The notes: generated from the letters alone by a model not told the origin. DNA of 64,000 nucleotides from Sphingobium sp. CAP-1 (GCF_009720145.1 NZ_CP046252.1:806001-870000), one strand, 5' to 3'. Positions 26,414 through 35,232 are shown, numbered from the stretch's first letter. Numbers and translations: made by a program.

Positions 26414-27628
26414 ATGCGATATATATTGAAAAACGCCCTCAGTGCATCACTGGCGCTTGCCCTGATTTCCTGCGGTGGGAGCGATGAGGGAACGACCCCG
26501 ACGCCGACCCCAACACCTGTGATAGTCCCTCCTGCGGCTACGGAATCCGCAATTTCATCGACGTTGGGATTGAAGATCGCAATTGCGCCTGTCGCAACAT
26601 TCAACACGCCCTGGGCGATCAATTTCCTGCCCGATGGCAGGCTGCTCGTGACGCAGGCGTTCGACGGGCTTCGCGTCGTCCAGCAAAATGGACAATCTTC
26701 TGAACCGGTGACCGGCTTGCCACAGAATCTGAATGCCCCGTTCGATGTGATAGCGAGTCCGAAATTTGCGCAGGATGGTCTGATCTATCTCAGCTATTCC
26801 GAACTGGAGGAGGGCGGCATCAAGCTTACCCCAACCACCAATCCGGTCGGAAAGATGAATCTTGCGGTTCTGACGGCCAGGCTGAACACCCCAAAGGGCG
26901 CCGCCCCGTCACTCAGCGATGTGAAGGTCATCTGGCGGCAGACGGTCCAGACCGACAAGCTGGGCGAATATAGCGGGAAGATGGCTTTCTCACCGGATGG
27001 CACCTATCTCTTCATCACATCCGGCGACCGCTCGCTCTTCTATCCGGGGCAGGATCAGACAATCAATCTGGGCAAGACGATCCGATTGTTCGCGGACGGT
27101 ACCGTTCCGACGGATAATGCCAATGCGGGCAAGCCCGATCTGCCTCAGGACGTGTGGACATCCGGCCATCGCAACGCTTACGGCATCGCCTTCGATCGAT
27201 ATGGCAAGCTTTGGGAGCATGAGATGGGCCCCAAGGGCGGCGATGAGTTCAACCTGATGGAAAAGGGCGCCAATTACGGATGGTATGCCGTGTCCTATGG
27301 CGACAATTATGATGGCGGCCTCATCGCCAAGCCTGCGGCCGGCGACGGTTATCATGCATCGGCTTATTGGTGGATGCAGGCCATCGCACCGGCCGGACTG
27401 TTCTTCTACTCCGGGCGCATGTTCCCGACCCTCTACGATCATGCCATCCTTGGCGGGTTGCAGGCGAAGGGTCTGGTCATCGTGAAAACCAGCGGGGATA
27501 GCGCGGCAGAAGTCGATCGTATCCCGCTGGGCGCGCGCATCCGCGATGTCAGGCAGGCGCCCGATGGTTCGATCTGGGCGATTGAGGATGCGCCGACCGG
27601 GCGGCTGTTGCGTCTGACGCCTGGATAA
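26414..27628 (+). CDS. PQQ-dependent sugar dehydrogenase family lipoprotein
   Basis: A 404-residue six-bladed propeller protein of the Asd/YliI (glucose/sorbosone dehydrogenase) family. The N-terminus has a lipoprotein signal with lipobox LISC at residues 17-20, then a Thr-Pro-rich linker (TTPTPTPTP). Blade motifs include PWAINFLPDGRLLVTQ, NAPFDVIASPKFAQDG, GHRNAYGIAFDRYGKLWEHEMGPKGGDEFN and IRDVRQAPDGSIWAIED. The GHRN and GPKGGDE segments are the PQQ/calcium-binding regions of this family. It probably oxidises an aldose or similar substrate in the periplasm with PQQ. Transcribed alone after a long leader region. Confidence 0.85.
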   Translation: MRYILKNALSASLALALISCGGSDEGTTPTPTPTPVIVPPAATESAISSTLGLKIAIAPVATFNTPWAINFLPDGRLLVTQAFDGLRVVQQNGQSSEPVTGLPQNLNAPFDVIASPKFAQDGLIYLSYSELEEGGIKLTPTTNPVGKMNLAVLTARLNTPKGAAPSLSDVKVIWRQTVQTDKLGEYSGKMAFSPDGTYLFITSGDRSLFYPGQDQTINLGKTIRLFADGTVPTDNANAGKPDLPQDVWTSGHRNAYGIAFDRYGKLWEHEMGPKGGDEFNLMEKGANYGWYAVSYGDNYDGGLIAKPAAGDGYHASAYWWMQAIAPAGLFFYSGRMFPTLYDHAILGGLQAKGLVIVKTSGDSAAEVDRIPLGARIRDVRQAPDGSIWAIEDAPTGRLLRLTPG

Positions 27629-27943
27629 GTGCCAAAGATCGGGGGCAGATTGATTGGCATCCGTGCCTTTTGCCCATTGCGGGCTGATCTGCCCCTGTTC
27701 CCCATGATGTCCTGGCAGGGCTGACGGTCCGGCCCGGAAATGGGTCAGCGATGCCAGGCCGGAGGCGGTCATCGACCGACGGCTGGCGTATGAACCGTGC
27801 CAGCGTGGCGCCGCATTGATCCCGTGGGCAGAAAGTTGTCGGTCCCCTGGAGCCAGGCTCGACGGCGACCACCAGCACCAGTCCCGGTTCGCTTGCGCGA
27901 ACCGGACAACATGGCTGATTTCCATGATTTCTGGAAAGAAAGT
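27629..27943. other. Intergenic region after the PQQ-type dehydrogenase
   Basis: 315 bp between the dehydrogenase stop and tRNA-Pro. I see no ORF with coding character and no strong terminator hairpin with a T-run. Short frames across its right-hand side derive from the tRNA sequence. Confidence 0.5.
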
Positions 27944-28020
27944 TGGTCGGGGAAAGAGGATTCGAACCTCCGGCCCCTGCCTCCCGAAGACAGTGCTCTA
28001 CCAGGCTGAGCTATTCCCCG
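27944..28020 (-). tRNA. tRNA-Pro(CGG)
   Basis: Read on the minus strand from 28020, the sequence folds as a tRNA. The acceptor CGGGGAA pairs with TTCCCCG, the D-arm is GCTC...GAGC, the anticodon stem CTGTC/GGCAG encloses loop TTCGGGA (anticodon CGG), and the T-arm GGAGG/CCTCT encloses TTCGAAT. The discriminator is A and CCA is encoded. Confidence 0.96.
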
Positions 28021-28136
28021 ACCGATGCCGAAGCCGCTTTGTGGGCGGCCCCGTAAGGCAGGAGTGCGCCTATAGAGAGGGCTTTCCGGGCTGGCAAGCG
28101 GCAATGACGCTTTTTTTGCAGCGGCTGGATTTGGGG

Positions 28137-28436
28137 TTAGAGAAGGCCGGCGGCGCGGAAGCTGAAGCGCGCCTCGCCGGCCGCGATCACATGGTCGGCG
28201 AAGCGCAGATCGAGTGGGCGCAGGCTGCGCGCGAGGTTGCGGGTCAGCACGATGTCGGTGGGACGGGGGAGAGGCGATTCCCCTGGATCGCGTCGTTGCA
28301 ACAGCGCGATCCAACTGCCTTCGTCGGCCAGCAGGCGTGGGAGCAGGAGGTGCCATTCCTGCCGCAGCGGCAGCATATGGCGAGGGCGCCAATCCTCATC
28401 GAGAAGCGCGAGCAGCAGTCCGCCGTCATGGGTCAT
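28137..28436 (-). CDS. RadC/JAB-domain-like protein with degenerate metal site
   Basis: About 99 residues resembling the C-terminal MPN/JAB domain of RadC. The order LALLDEDWRPRHMLP, then ALLQRRDPGESPLPRPTDIVLTRNLA, then LDLRFADHVIAAG, and a final FRAAGLL, tracks the RadC pattern of HNHPSGDPTPS, ADIALTRRL, DHLIIG and RERGLL. The HNH zinc ligands are replaced by QRR, so it is probably not an active metalloprotease. The ATG at 28436 is uncertain. Coding character seems to extend upstream, and an open frame runs to 28610, so a longer form with an alternative start is possible. Divergent from thyA. Confidence 0.6.
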   Translation of the reverse strand: MTHDGGLLLALLDEDWRPRHMLPLRQEWHLLLPRLLADEGSWIALLQRRDPGESPLPRPTDIVLTRNLARSLRPLDLRFADHVIAAGEARFSFRAAGLL

Positions 28437-28596
28437 GCCGGGATTGTGAGGGGGCAAGCCGCTGGCCGCGAGAGGGAGGCTGCTCCATAGTGGCGCGAAC
28501 GGCCCGCCGATCGCTCCATTGTGACGGCGAGATTGGCGCGCGCGCCGGCCTCGGCTACAGCCGGGGCAACCAGACTCGTGACCGCAGGACCATGCC

Positions 28597-29532
28597 TTGA
28601 CCGACACCATGCCCCATTATGAGCAGCAATATCTCGACCTGATGCGGCATATCTGGCGGCATGGCGATGAACGCATCGACCGCACCGGGGTTGGCACCCG
28701 GTCGATCCTGGGCGCGACCCTGCGCTTTTCGCTGGCGGATGACGCGGTGCCGCTGCTGACGACCAAGCGGGTCTATTGGAAGGTCGCGGCGCGCGAGATG
28801 CTGTGGTTCCTGACCGGCGACACCAATATCCGCGAACTGGTGCGGCAGGGCGTGCATATCTGGACTGACTGGCCGCTCGACGCCTATCGCAAGGCGACCG
28901 GCGAGGATCTCGACCGCGACACGTTCGAAATGCGAATCGTGGGCGACGATGATTTCGCGGCGCGCTGGGGCGATCTTGGCCCGGTCTATGGCGCGCAATG
29001 GGTGAACTGGCCGCTTTATGAGCCGGCGGGCGACGGCCTGTATCGGAAGGCGGAGAAGGGGCGCAACCAGATCGCCGAACTGGTCGAGGCGATTCGGACG
29101 ACGCCGGGGTCGCGCCGCTTGCTCTTCACCGGCTGGAATGTCGCGGAAGTGCCGCAGATGGCGCTGCCGCCCTGTCACATGACCTATCAGTTTCAGGTGT
29201 CCAACGGAAAGCTGAACGGCCTGCTGTTCCAGCGCAGTTGCGACCTGGGGCTGGGTTTTGCCTTCAATATTTTCGGCCTGTCGATGCTGACCCGGATGCT
29301 GGCGCAGCAATGCGATCTGGAGCCGGGCGAGGTGGTCTGGCAGGGCGGCGACGTGCATCTCTATCTGAACCACGCCGATCTGGTGGAGGAACAGATGAGT
29401 CGCGCGCCCGTCGGCGCCCCGAAATTGCGGATCAATCGACGGCCTTCGAGCATTTTCGATTATCGGATCGAGGATTTCGAGGTGGTCGATTACGCGCCGC
29501 AGGCCCATATTTCCGCGCCCGTCGCCGTCTGA
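28597..29532 (+). CDS. thyA: Thymidylate synthase
   Basis: A 311-residue ThyA converting dUMP to dTMP with methylene-THF. Motifs are DRTGVGTRSILGATLRFSL, the folate/dUMP loop ELLWFL-like REMLWFLTGDTNI, catalytic Cys in ALPPCHMTYQFQV, RSCDLGLGFAFNIFGLSML and DVHLYLNHADLVEEQ. The TTG at 28597 has AGGA at better spacing than the ATG at 28609, and either is possible. It is longer than E. coli ThyA because of an insertion around residues 90-130, common in the long ThyA subgroup. Confidence 0.95.
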   Translation: MTDTMPHYEQQYLDLMRHIWRHGDERIDRTGVGTRSILGATLRFSLADDAVPLLTTKRVYWKVAAREMLWFLTGDTNIRELVRQGVHIWTDWPLDAYRKATGEDLDRDTFEMRIVGDDDFAARWGDLGPVYGAQWVNWPLYEPAGDGLYRKAEKGRNQIAELVEAIRTTPGSRRLLFTGWNVAEVPQMALPPCHMTYQFQVSNGKLNGLLFQRSCDLGLGFAFNIFGLSMLTRMLAQQCDLEPGEVVWQGGDVHLYLNHADLVEEQMSRAPVGAPKLRINRRPSSIFDYRIEDFEVVDYAPQAHISAPVAV

Positions 29533-29602
29533 ACGAGGCAACGAGGCGAACAGCTAAAAAGGAAATTGGGTCAGCAAGGCTTGCCTTTTGCGGCGTTGAA
29601 AT

Positions 29603-29628
29603 ATAATATCTGCAGTAAGCAATATTAT
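29603..29628. promoter_or_regulatory. AT-rich inverted repeat upstream of the branched-chain dehydrogenase genes
   Basis: ATAATAT (29603-29609) and ATATTAT (29622-29628) are inverted repeats with a 12-nt spacer, ending about 23 nt before the E1-alpha start codon and overlapping the probable promoter. It could be an operator or a start-site hairpin; the binding protein is unknown. Confidence 0.4.
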
Positions 29629-29651
29629 TGCAATGCACCATAGGAGGCAGG

Positions 29652-30947
29652 ATGAGCGATCCCCATGGCATCGCGGGCAATGACGGGCAGGCGGGACGCA
29701 ATCTCCCGCCATTGCGCCTGCATGTGCCTGAGCCGCCCGCACGGCCCGGCGAAGCGGCGGACTTCACCCATTTCGACATTCCCGCCGCCGGCGCGCAGCC
29801 GCGCCCGGATGAGGCGACACAGCCCGGCGATATGCGCGACATGGCCTATGGGCTGGTGCGCGTGCTGGACGAAGGCGGGCAGGCGGTTGGCCCGTGGAAC
29901 CCCAGGCTGCCGCCCGAAACGCTGCTGAAGATGCTACGCACCATGGCGCTGACCCGCGCGTTCGATGCGCGCATGTTCCGGGCGCAGCGGCAGGGCAAGA
30001 CCAGTTTCTACATGAAGTCGACCGGCGAGGAAGCGGTGTCGATCGGCGCGGCGCTGGCCCTGTCGCGCGACGATATGTGTTTCCCCAGCTATCGCCAGCA
30101 GGGGATTTTGCTCGCCCGCGACTGGCCGCTGGTCGACATGATGAACCAGATTTATTCCAACAAGGGCGACCGGCTGAAGGGCCGCCAGTTGCCGATCATG
30201 TATTCGGCGCGGGAAGCGGGCTTCTTCTCGATCTCCGGCAACCTCACCACCCAATATCCGCAGGCGGTCGGCTGGGCGATGGCGAGCGCGGCCAAAGGCG
30301 ACACGCGCATCGCGGCGACATGGTGCGGCGAGGGGTCGACGGCGGAGGGCGATTTCCATTCGGCCTGCACCTTCGCCAGCGTCTATCGCGCGCCGGTTAT
30401 CATGAATGTGGTGAATAATCAGTGGGCTATCAGTAGCTTTTCAGGCTTTGCGGGAGCGGAATCGACCACCTTCGCGGCGCGCGCGATCGGCTATGGCATT
30501 GCCGGCCTGCGGGTCGATGGCAATGACGTGCTGGCGGTCTATGCCGCGACCCGCTGGGCCGCCGACCGGGCGCGGGCCAATGCCGGGCCGACGCTGATCG
30601 AACATTTCACCTATCGGGTCGAGGGGCATAGCACGTCGGACGATCCGACCGCCTATCGCTCCGCCGAGGAAAGCAGCCTGTGGCCGCTGGGCGACCCGAT
30701 CGCGCGGCTTAAAGCCCATTGCATCGGCCTTGGCATCTGGGACGAGGAACGCCACGCCGCGATGGACAGGGAACTGGCCGAACTGGTCCGCGACGCCGCG
30801 CGCGAGGCGGAGAAGAACGGCATATTGGGCCACGGCCTGCATCATCCGATGGAGAGCATGTTCGAGGATGTGTTCGAGGAAATGCCCCGGCATTTGCAGG
30901 AGCAGAAGCAGCAGATGCTGGACGAATGGAAGGCGGCCGGGCTGTGA
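29652..30947 (+). CDS. bkdA1: Branched-chain 2-oxoacid dehydrogenase E1 component, alpha subunit
   Basis: A 431-residue thiamine-diphosphate E1-alpha. It has the substrate/ThDP region FYMKSTGEEAVSIGAALAL, the SYRQQGILLARDW segment typical of branched-chain rather than pyruvate E1, and the ThDP motif GEGSTAEGDFHSACTFASVYRAPVIMNVVNNQWAIS (GDG-type start, NNQ end). HSTSDDPTAYR carries the phosphorylation-loop position. ATG 29652 has AGGAGG upstream. With E1-beta and E2 it oxidatively decarboxylates Val/Leu/Ile 2-oxoacids. The next gene is separated by a repeat element. Confidence 0.92.
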   Translation: MSDPHGIAGNDGQAGRNLPPLRLHVPEPPARPGEAADFTHFDIPAAGAQPRPDEATQPGDMRDMAYGLVRVLDEGGQAVGPWNPRLPPETLLKMLRTMALTRAFDARMFRAQRQGKTSFYMKSTGEEAVSIGAALALSRDDMCFPSYRQQGILLARDWPLVDMMNQIYSNKGDRLKGRQLPIMYSAREAGFFSISGNLTTQYPQAVGWAMASAAKGDTRIAATWCGEGSTAEGDFHSACTFASVYRAPVIMNVVNNQWAISSFSGFAGAESTTFAARAIGYGIAGLRVDGNDVLAVYAATRWAADRARANAGPTLIEHFTYRVEGHSTSDDPTAYRSAEESSLWPLGDPIARLKAHCIGLGIWDEERHAAMDRELAELVRDAAREAEKNGILGHGLHHPMESMFEDVFEEMPRHLQEQKQQMLDEWKAAGL

Positions 30948-30964
30948 GGGACTTATATATTATG

Positions 30965-31062
30965 CCGTTCGGGCTGCGCCTGTCGAAGCCCTCCACGGAG
31001 CGGAGCGAAGTGGCTTCGCCTTCGGCTCTGCCTGGCCCTTCGACTTCGCTCAGGGCGAATGG
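30965..31062. mobile_element. Short inverted-repeat element (same family as the GIY-YIG-flanking repeats) between E1-alpha and E1-beta
   Basis: A 98-bp element. The right arm (31037-31062) matches the reverse complement of the 55034-55059 repeat at 25 of 26 positions. The left arm (30965-30990) is a more diverged inverted copy starting CCGTTCGGGCTG. Inside are further GAGCGAAG-type inner modules. It lies in the 132-nt gap between two genes that act as one enzyme, so it is transcribed as part of the operon. Confidence 0.8.
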
Positions 31063-31079
31063 TTTGGAAAGGCAGCTCC

Positions 31080-32114
31080 ATGACTGAGGCTCTTCTGGAA
31101 ACCACCCAGATGAACATGATCCAGGCGATCAACAGCGCCATGGACGTGATGATGGAACGCGACCCCGCTGTGGTCGTGATGGGCGAGGATGTCGGCTTTT
31201 TCGGCGGCGTGTTCCGCGCGACCGCGGGCCTGCAACAGAAATTTGGCAAGAACCGCGTGTTCGACACGCCGATCACCGAATGCGGGATCATCGGCGTGGC
31301 GGTGGGCATGGGCGCCTATGGATTGCGGCCGGTGCCGGAAATCCAGTTCGCCGACTATATCTATCCCGCGCTCGACCAGTTGGTGAGCGAAGCCGCGCGG
31401 CTGCGATACCGGTCCGCGGGCGAGTTCATCGCGCCGATGACGGTGCGCTCGCCCTTTGGCGGCGGCATCTTCGGCGGCCAGACGCACAGTCAGTCGCCCG
31501 AAGGCATCTTCACCCATTGTTCGGGGATCAAGACGGTGATCCCGTCCACCCCCTATGACGCCAAGGGGCTGCTGATCGCCGCGATCGAGGATAATGATCC
31601 GACGCTCTTCTTCGAACCCAAGCGCATCTATAACGGCCCGTTCGACGGCCATTATGATACGCCGGCGGTGAGTTGGGCCGGGCATAAGGATGCGCAGGTG
31701 CCGACCGGCTATTACCGCATCCCGCTGGGTCAGGCGCGGATTGCGCGGGCGGGCGGGGCGCTGACGATCCTCTGCTATGGCACGATGGTCCATGTTGTCG
31801 AAAATACGGTCGCCGCGATGGGCATCGATGCGGAGATTGTCGACCTGCGCAGCCTGATTCCGCTCGACATCGATACGATCGAGGCGTCGGTGCAAAAGAC
31901 CGGCCGCTGCCTGATCGTGCATGAGGCGACGCGGACCAGCGGCTTTGGCGCGGAACTGTCGGCGCAGGTGCAGGAACGCTGCTTCTACCATCTCGAAGCG
32001 CCGATCGAGCGCGTCACCGGCTTCGACACGCCCTATCCGCACAGTCTGGAATGGGCCTATTTCCCCGGCCCGGTGCGGATTCGCGAAGCCATCACCAAGA
32101 TCATGAAGGATTAA
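31080..32114 (+). CDS. bkdA2: Branched-chain 2-oxoacid dehydrogenase E1 component, beta subunit
   Basis: A 344-residue E1-beta. Features are VMGEDVGFFGGVFRAT, DTPITECGIIGVAVGMGAYGLRPVPEIQF, the GQTHSQSPEGIFTHCSGI potassium/active-site loop and the C-terminal VHEATRTSGFGAELSAQ region. ATG 31080 (AAAGG upstream) is chosen over an in-frame codon at 31059, which lies inside the repeat. It forms the alpha2-beta2 E1 with the upstream gene. Confidence 0.92.
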   Translation: MTEALLETTQMNMIQAINSAMDVMMERDPAVVVMGEDVGFFGGVFRATAGLQQKFGKNRVFDTPITECGIIGVAVGMGAYGLRPVPEIQFADYIYPALDQLVSEAARLRYRSAGEFIAPMTVRSPFGGGIFGGQTHSQSPEGIFTHCSGIKTVIPSTPYDAKGLLIAAIEDNDPTLFFEPKRIYNGPFDGHYDTPAVSWAGHKDAQVPTGYYRIPLGQARIARAGGALTILCYGTMVHVVENTVAAMGIDAEIVDLRSLIPLDIDTIEASVQKTGRCLIVHEATRTSGFGAELSAQVQERCFYHLEAPIERVTGFDTPYPHSLEWAYFPGPVRIREAITKIMKD

Positions 32115-32120
32115 AGAGTC

Positions 32121-33440
32121 ATGGCTCTCTTCACATTCAAGCTGCCGGACATCGGCGAAGGCATCGCGCAGGCGGAGATCGTCGGCTGGCACGTCAAGGT
32201 CGGCGACCGGGTCGAGGAGGACCAGCCGATCGCCGACATGATGACCGACAAGGCCACGGTCGAGATGGAAAGCCCGGTCGCGGGAACCGTGGTGCGGCTG
32301 GCCGGCGAGCCGGGCGATCAGGTGTCGATCGGCGCGATGCTGGTGGAGATCGAGGTCGAGGGCGAGGCTGCCGTGCCGCCGCCGAGTGTAGAGGTCGTTG
32401 AAGCAGAGGTTCCGGGTGAGGTGGTGACGGAAGCCGCAACCGAAACTCCCCTCCCTCTTAGGGAGGGGCCGGGGGTGGGTGGCGAACGGAGTGAGCCTCC
32501 TATCGTTGCGCCGGAAGAGCCGGCTTCGCCGGCACCCACCCCCAGCCCCTCCCTTTCAGGGAGGGGAGCCAATAGGGACGAACCCATCCTTGCCTCCCCC
32601 GCCGTGCGCGCCCGCGCGAAGGAGCTGGGTATCGACCTCTCACAGGTGAAGCCCGGCGGCGATCATATCCGTCATGCCGATCTCGACGCCTATCTGCTCT
32701 ATGGGCAGGGGCAGGGCTATCGCCCCGCCGGCCGTTCCGCCGCACGTCCCGATGAAGCCATCAAGGTTATCGGGATGCGCCGCCGCATCGCCGAGAATAT
32801 GGCGGCGTCCAAGCGGCATATCCCGCACTTCACCTATGTCGAGGAAATCGATGTCACCGCGCTGGAGCAATTGCGCGAGCAGCTCAACGCCGGGCGGGGC
32901 GAGCGGCCCAAGCTGACCATGTTGCCGCTGCTGATCGTTGCCCTGTGCAAGGCGTTGCCCGACTTTCCGATGCTCAACGCCCGTTATGATGACGAGGCGG
33001 GGGTGGTGACGCGCCATGGGGCGGTGCATCTGGGGATAGCGACGCAGACCGATGCGGGGTTGATGGTGCCGGTGATCCGCGACGCGCAGGATCGCAATGT
33101 CTGGCAATTGGCGAGCGAAATCCGCCGCCTGGCGGACGCCGCGCGCACCGGCAAGGCGAAGTCGGAGGAACTGAGCGGTTCCACCCTGACGCTGACCTCG
33201 CTGGGGCCGCTGGGCGGCATCGCCACCACGCCGGTCATCAACCGGCCCGAAGTGGCGATCATCGGTCCCAATCGGGTGATCGAGCGTCCGGTCTTTCGGG
33301 GCAAGGAGATCGTCGCGGCGAAGCTGATGAACCTGTCGATCAGTTGCGACCATCGCGTGGTCGACGGATGGGATGCGGCCAGTTTCGTGCAGGCGGTGCG
33401 CAAGCTGCTGGAGGCGCCGGCCTTCCTGTTCGTGGATTAA
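32121..33440 (+). CDS. bkdB: Branched-chain 2-oxoacid dehydrogenase E2, dihydrolipoyl acyltransferase
   Basis: A 439-residue E2, 6 nt after E1-beta. Lipoyl domain at residues 1-76 (lipoyl Lys in MMTDKATVEM), linker about 77-155, peripheral-subunit-binding domain about 156-190 (ASPAVRARAKELGIDLSQV), catalytic domain about 215-439 with the active site SCDHRVVDGWDAA. Most of the linker (about residues 109-150) is encoded by an in-frame palindromic repeat at 32446-32568, giving PLPLREGPGVGG and PAPTPSPSLSGRG. No E3 gene is present in the window. Its stop overlaps the stop of the convergent gene. Confidence 0.92.
   Translation: MALFTFKLPDIGEGIAQAEIVGWHVKVGDRVEEDQPIADMMTDKATVEMESPVAGTVVRLAGEPGDQVSIGAMLVEIEVEGEAAVPPPSVEVVEAEVPGEVVTEAATETPLPLREGPGVGGERSEPPIVAPEEPASPAPTPSPSLSGRGANRDEPILASPAVRARAKELGIDLSQVKPGGDHIRHADLDAYLLYGQGQGYRPAGRSAARPDEAIKVIGMRRRIAENMAASKRHIPHFTYVEEIDVTALEQLREQLNAGRGERPKLTMLPLLIVALCKALPDFPMLNARYDDEAGVVTRHGAVHLGIATQTDAGLMVPVIRDAQDRNVWQLASEIRRLADAARTGKAKSEELSGSTLTLTSLGPLGGIATTPVINRPEVAIIGPNRVIERPVFRGKEIVAAKLMNLSISCDHRVVDGWDAASFVQAVRKLLEAPAFLFVD
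32446..32568. repeat. Palindromic repeat element inserted in frame within the E2 linker
   Basis: The left arm (32446-32480) and right arm (32534-32568) are imperfect inverted copies of about 35 bp. Each contains its own hairpin (CTCCCCTCCC with GGGAGGGG). The arms also carry GGGGGTGGGT and ACCCACCCCC as pairing segments. The sequence has the look of a dispersed intergenic palindrome, yet here it is read through without a stop inside the E2 gene. Confidence 0.8.
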
Positions 33441-33913
33441 CGAACCGTCGCCCGATAGCTCAGTCGCCCGGCCTGGCCCGGCGATACCGTGTCGGGCAGC
33501 AGCCAGCGGATATGCGTCACATCGTCGGCGATGGCGCGGCGCACCCCGCCCAGCGGCGTGGGCAGCCAGATCTGGTCGAAGCGGCTCCAGCGGTTGCCGC
33601 CGTCGATCGACACCTGCACCGCCGGATCGGTAAGGTCGGGGCTGGCGCCGCGCAGCATGGCGCGGGTGAGGGCGAAGTCGCGCACCGGACGGGTGCCCTG
33701 ATTGCGCCAGTTGAGGATGACCACGACCGTATCGCCCGGCGCGGCGCGATCGGCCGTCGCCAGCATCCGGCGGGACCGGCCGTTAAGGTCGGTCGTCACC
33801 CTTTCCACGAACATCTGTGTGTCCAGCCGCATCGCCGGCTGGGCCATGGCCGCCTGTGTCGACCCTATATGCGTCGTCGCCAGCACGACCAGCGCCAAGA
33901 GCGCCTGCTTCAT
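33437..33913 (-). CDS. Secreted protein of unknown function, DUF11-like beta domain
   Basis: A 158-residue protein with a clear signal peptide (MKQALLALVVLATTHIGSTQAAMA). The mature part resembles a single conserved-repeat (DUF11/CARDB-like) beta-sandwich: APGDTVVVILNWRNQGTRPVRDFALTRA and later SPGQAGRLSYRATV. It is convergent with bkdB, the two stops sharing TTAA. No catalytic motif is apparent and the function is unknown. Confidence 0.65.
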   Translation of the reverse strand: MKQALLALVVLATTHIGSTQAAMAQPAMRLDTQMFVERVTTDLNGRSRRMLATADRAAPGDTVVVILNWRNQGTRPVRDFALTRAMLRGASPDLTDPAVQVSIDGGNRWSRFDQIWLPTPLGGVRRAIADDVTHIRWLLPDTVSPGQAGRLSYRATVR

Positions 33914-34077
33914 TCCGATCCCCGTTTTTGCGTCCCCACGGCTTCCTACCCGACCGGGCGCGAATATTTGGTTAAACGGTCATTTGCTCTGCCAACGGCC
34001 CTTCCTATCGCTTTGCAAATTGACGGCTTCCCAGGTCCGTCGCACATCAGGGTGAACGAAAAGGGAATCGGCCACGC

Positions 34078-35232
34078 GTGATCAATAACGAGCAGAAGGA
34101 GATCAACCGGCGGCGCGACCGGCTGTTGGCGTCGATCGCGCTGACAACGGGGGTGGGGCTGATACTGGCCTTGCCCTTCGCCCTGCGCGCGGGGTCTGAA
34201 TTTTTTCTGCCGCTGACCGCCGCGCTGGTGATCGCCATCGCGCTGGTGCCGCTGCTCGAATGGATGGAGCGGCGCGGCATCCCGTCGGGGCTGGCGGCGC
34301 TGGCGGCGGTGGTCGGCTTCCTGATGGTGGCCAATACCGCGCTGGTGCTGATCGTGGTGCCGGCGACCGACTGGTTCCGCATCCTGCCCCAGCGATTGCC
34401 GCAAATTCAGGCGAATCTGGCGCCGCTGATCGATTTCTATGCGAACCTTCAGCGCTTCGTCGATGAAACCGTGCAGATGCTGGCGACCGGGCCGGTGGCG
34501 GCGGCGCAGACCGCGGCGGTGGATGCGCCGCGATCGCTGTTGCAATTCGCGGCGACCTCCGCGCCGTCGGCGATCATCCAGATGGTGTTCGCACTGCTCA
34601 TCATCTATTTCTTCCTTGCCGGCTGGACCAGGCTGCGCCGCCGCACGATCAACAGTCGGGGCAGTTTCGACGGGGCGATGGCGGTGGCGCGGGTGATCCA
34701 GAATGTGGTCGACGCGACATCCGCCTATGTCATTACCATCGCCACCATCAATATCTGCCTGGGCCTGGCCGTGGCGGTCGCGCTGTGGGTGATCGGGATG
34801 CCGTCGCCGCTGATGTGGGGCGGGATCGTCGCGCTGCTCAATTTCGTGCCCTATTTCGGGCCGATGCTGGCGGCGGTGCTGCTGGGGCTGGGCGGGCTGA
34901 TGGTGTTCGACGATGTCTATGTCGCGCTGCTGCCCGCCGGATTGCAGGTCGGCTTCCATCTGGTGGAGGCCAATGTCATCACCCCGCTGCTGCTGGGCCG
35001 GCGGCTGACGATGAACCCGTTGCTGATTCTCGTGTCGCTGACCTTCTGGGGATGGGTGTGGGGGACGCCGGGCGCGTTGCTGGCGGTGCCGTTGCTCATC
35101 ATCATCCAGACCGTGGTGTCGGCGGCCGGAACCCCGGATATTGCCGGTTTCCTGTTCGAACAGGGGACGTTGACGGTCGCGCCGCGCAAAGAAAATGCGG
35201 AGAAAGATGAAACTGATGTTGCGGACGGTTGA
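34078..35232 (+). CDS. AI-2E family transporter (PerM/TqsA-like membrane protein)
   Basis: A 384-residue polytopic membrane protein of the AI-2E exporter-like family. Start is GTG 34078. Hydrophobic segments lie near residues 20-37, 45-60, 70-92, 165-185, 225-245 and 255-345. The conserved loop GIPSGLAALAAVVGFL and the C-terminal FVPYFGPMLAAVLLGLGGLMVF and HLVEANVITPLLLGRRLTMNPLLILVSLTFWGWVWG motifs are diagnostic. Substrate is unknown; only some members move autoinducer-2 and others act as sodium/proton antiporters. Confidence 0.85.
   Translation: MINNEQKEINRRRDRLLASIALTTGVGLILALPFALRAGSEFFLPLTAALVIAIALVPLLEWMERRGIPSGLAALAAVVGFLMVANTALVLIVVPATDWFRILPQRLPQIQANLAPLIDFYANLQRFVDETVQMLATGPVAAAQTAAVDAPRSLLQFAATSAPSAIIQMVFALLIIYFFLAGWTRLRRRTINSRGSFDGAMAVARVIQNVVDATSAYVITIATINICLGLAVAVALWVIGMPSPLMWGGIVALLNFVPYFGPMLAAVLLGLGGLMVFDDVYVALLPAGLQVGFHLVEANVITPLLLGRRLTMNPLLILVSLTFWGWVWGTPGALLAVPLLIIIQTVVSAAGTPDIAGFLFEQGTLTVAPRKENAEKDETDVADG

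Noticed and set aside
27797..28009. A plus-strand frame containing KEDSNLRPLPPEDSALPG
   Set aside because: This is the antisense translation of tRNA-Pro, a known annotation artefact.
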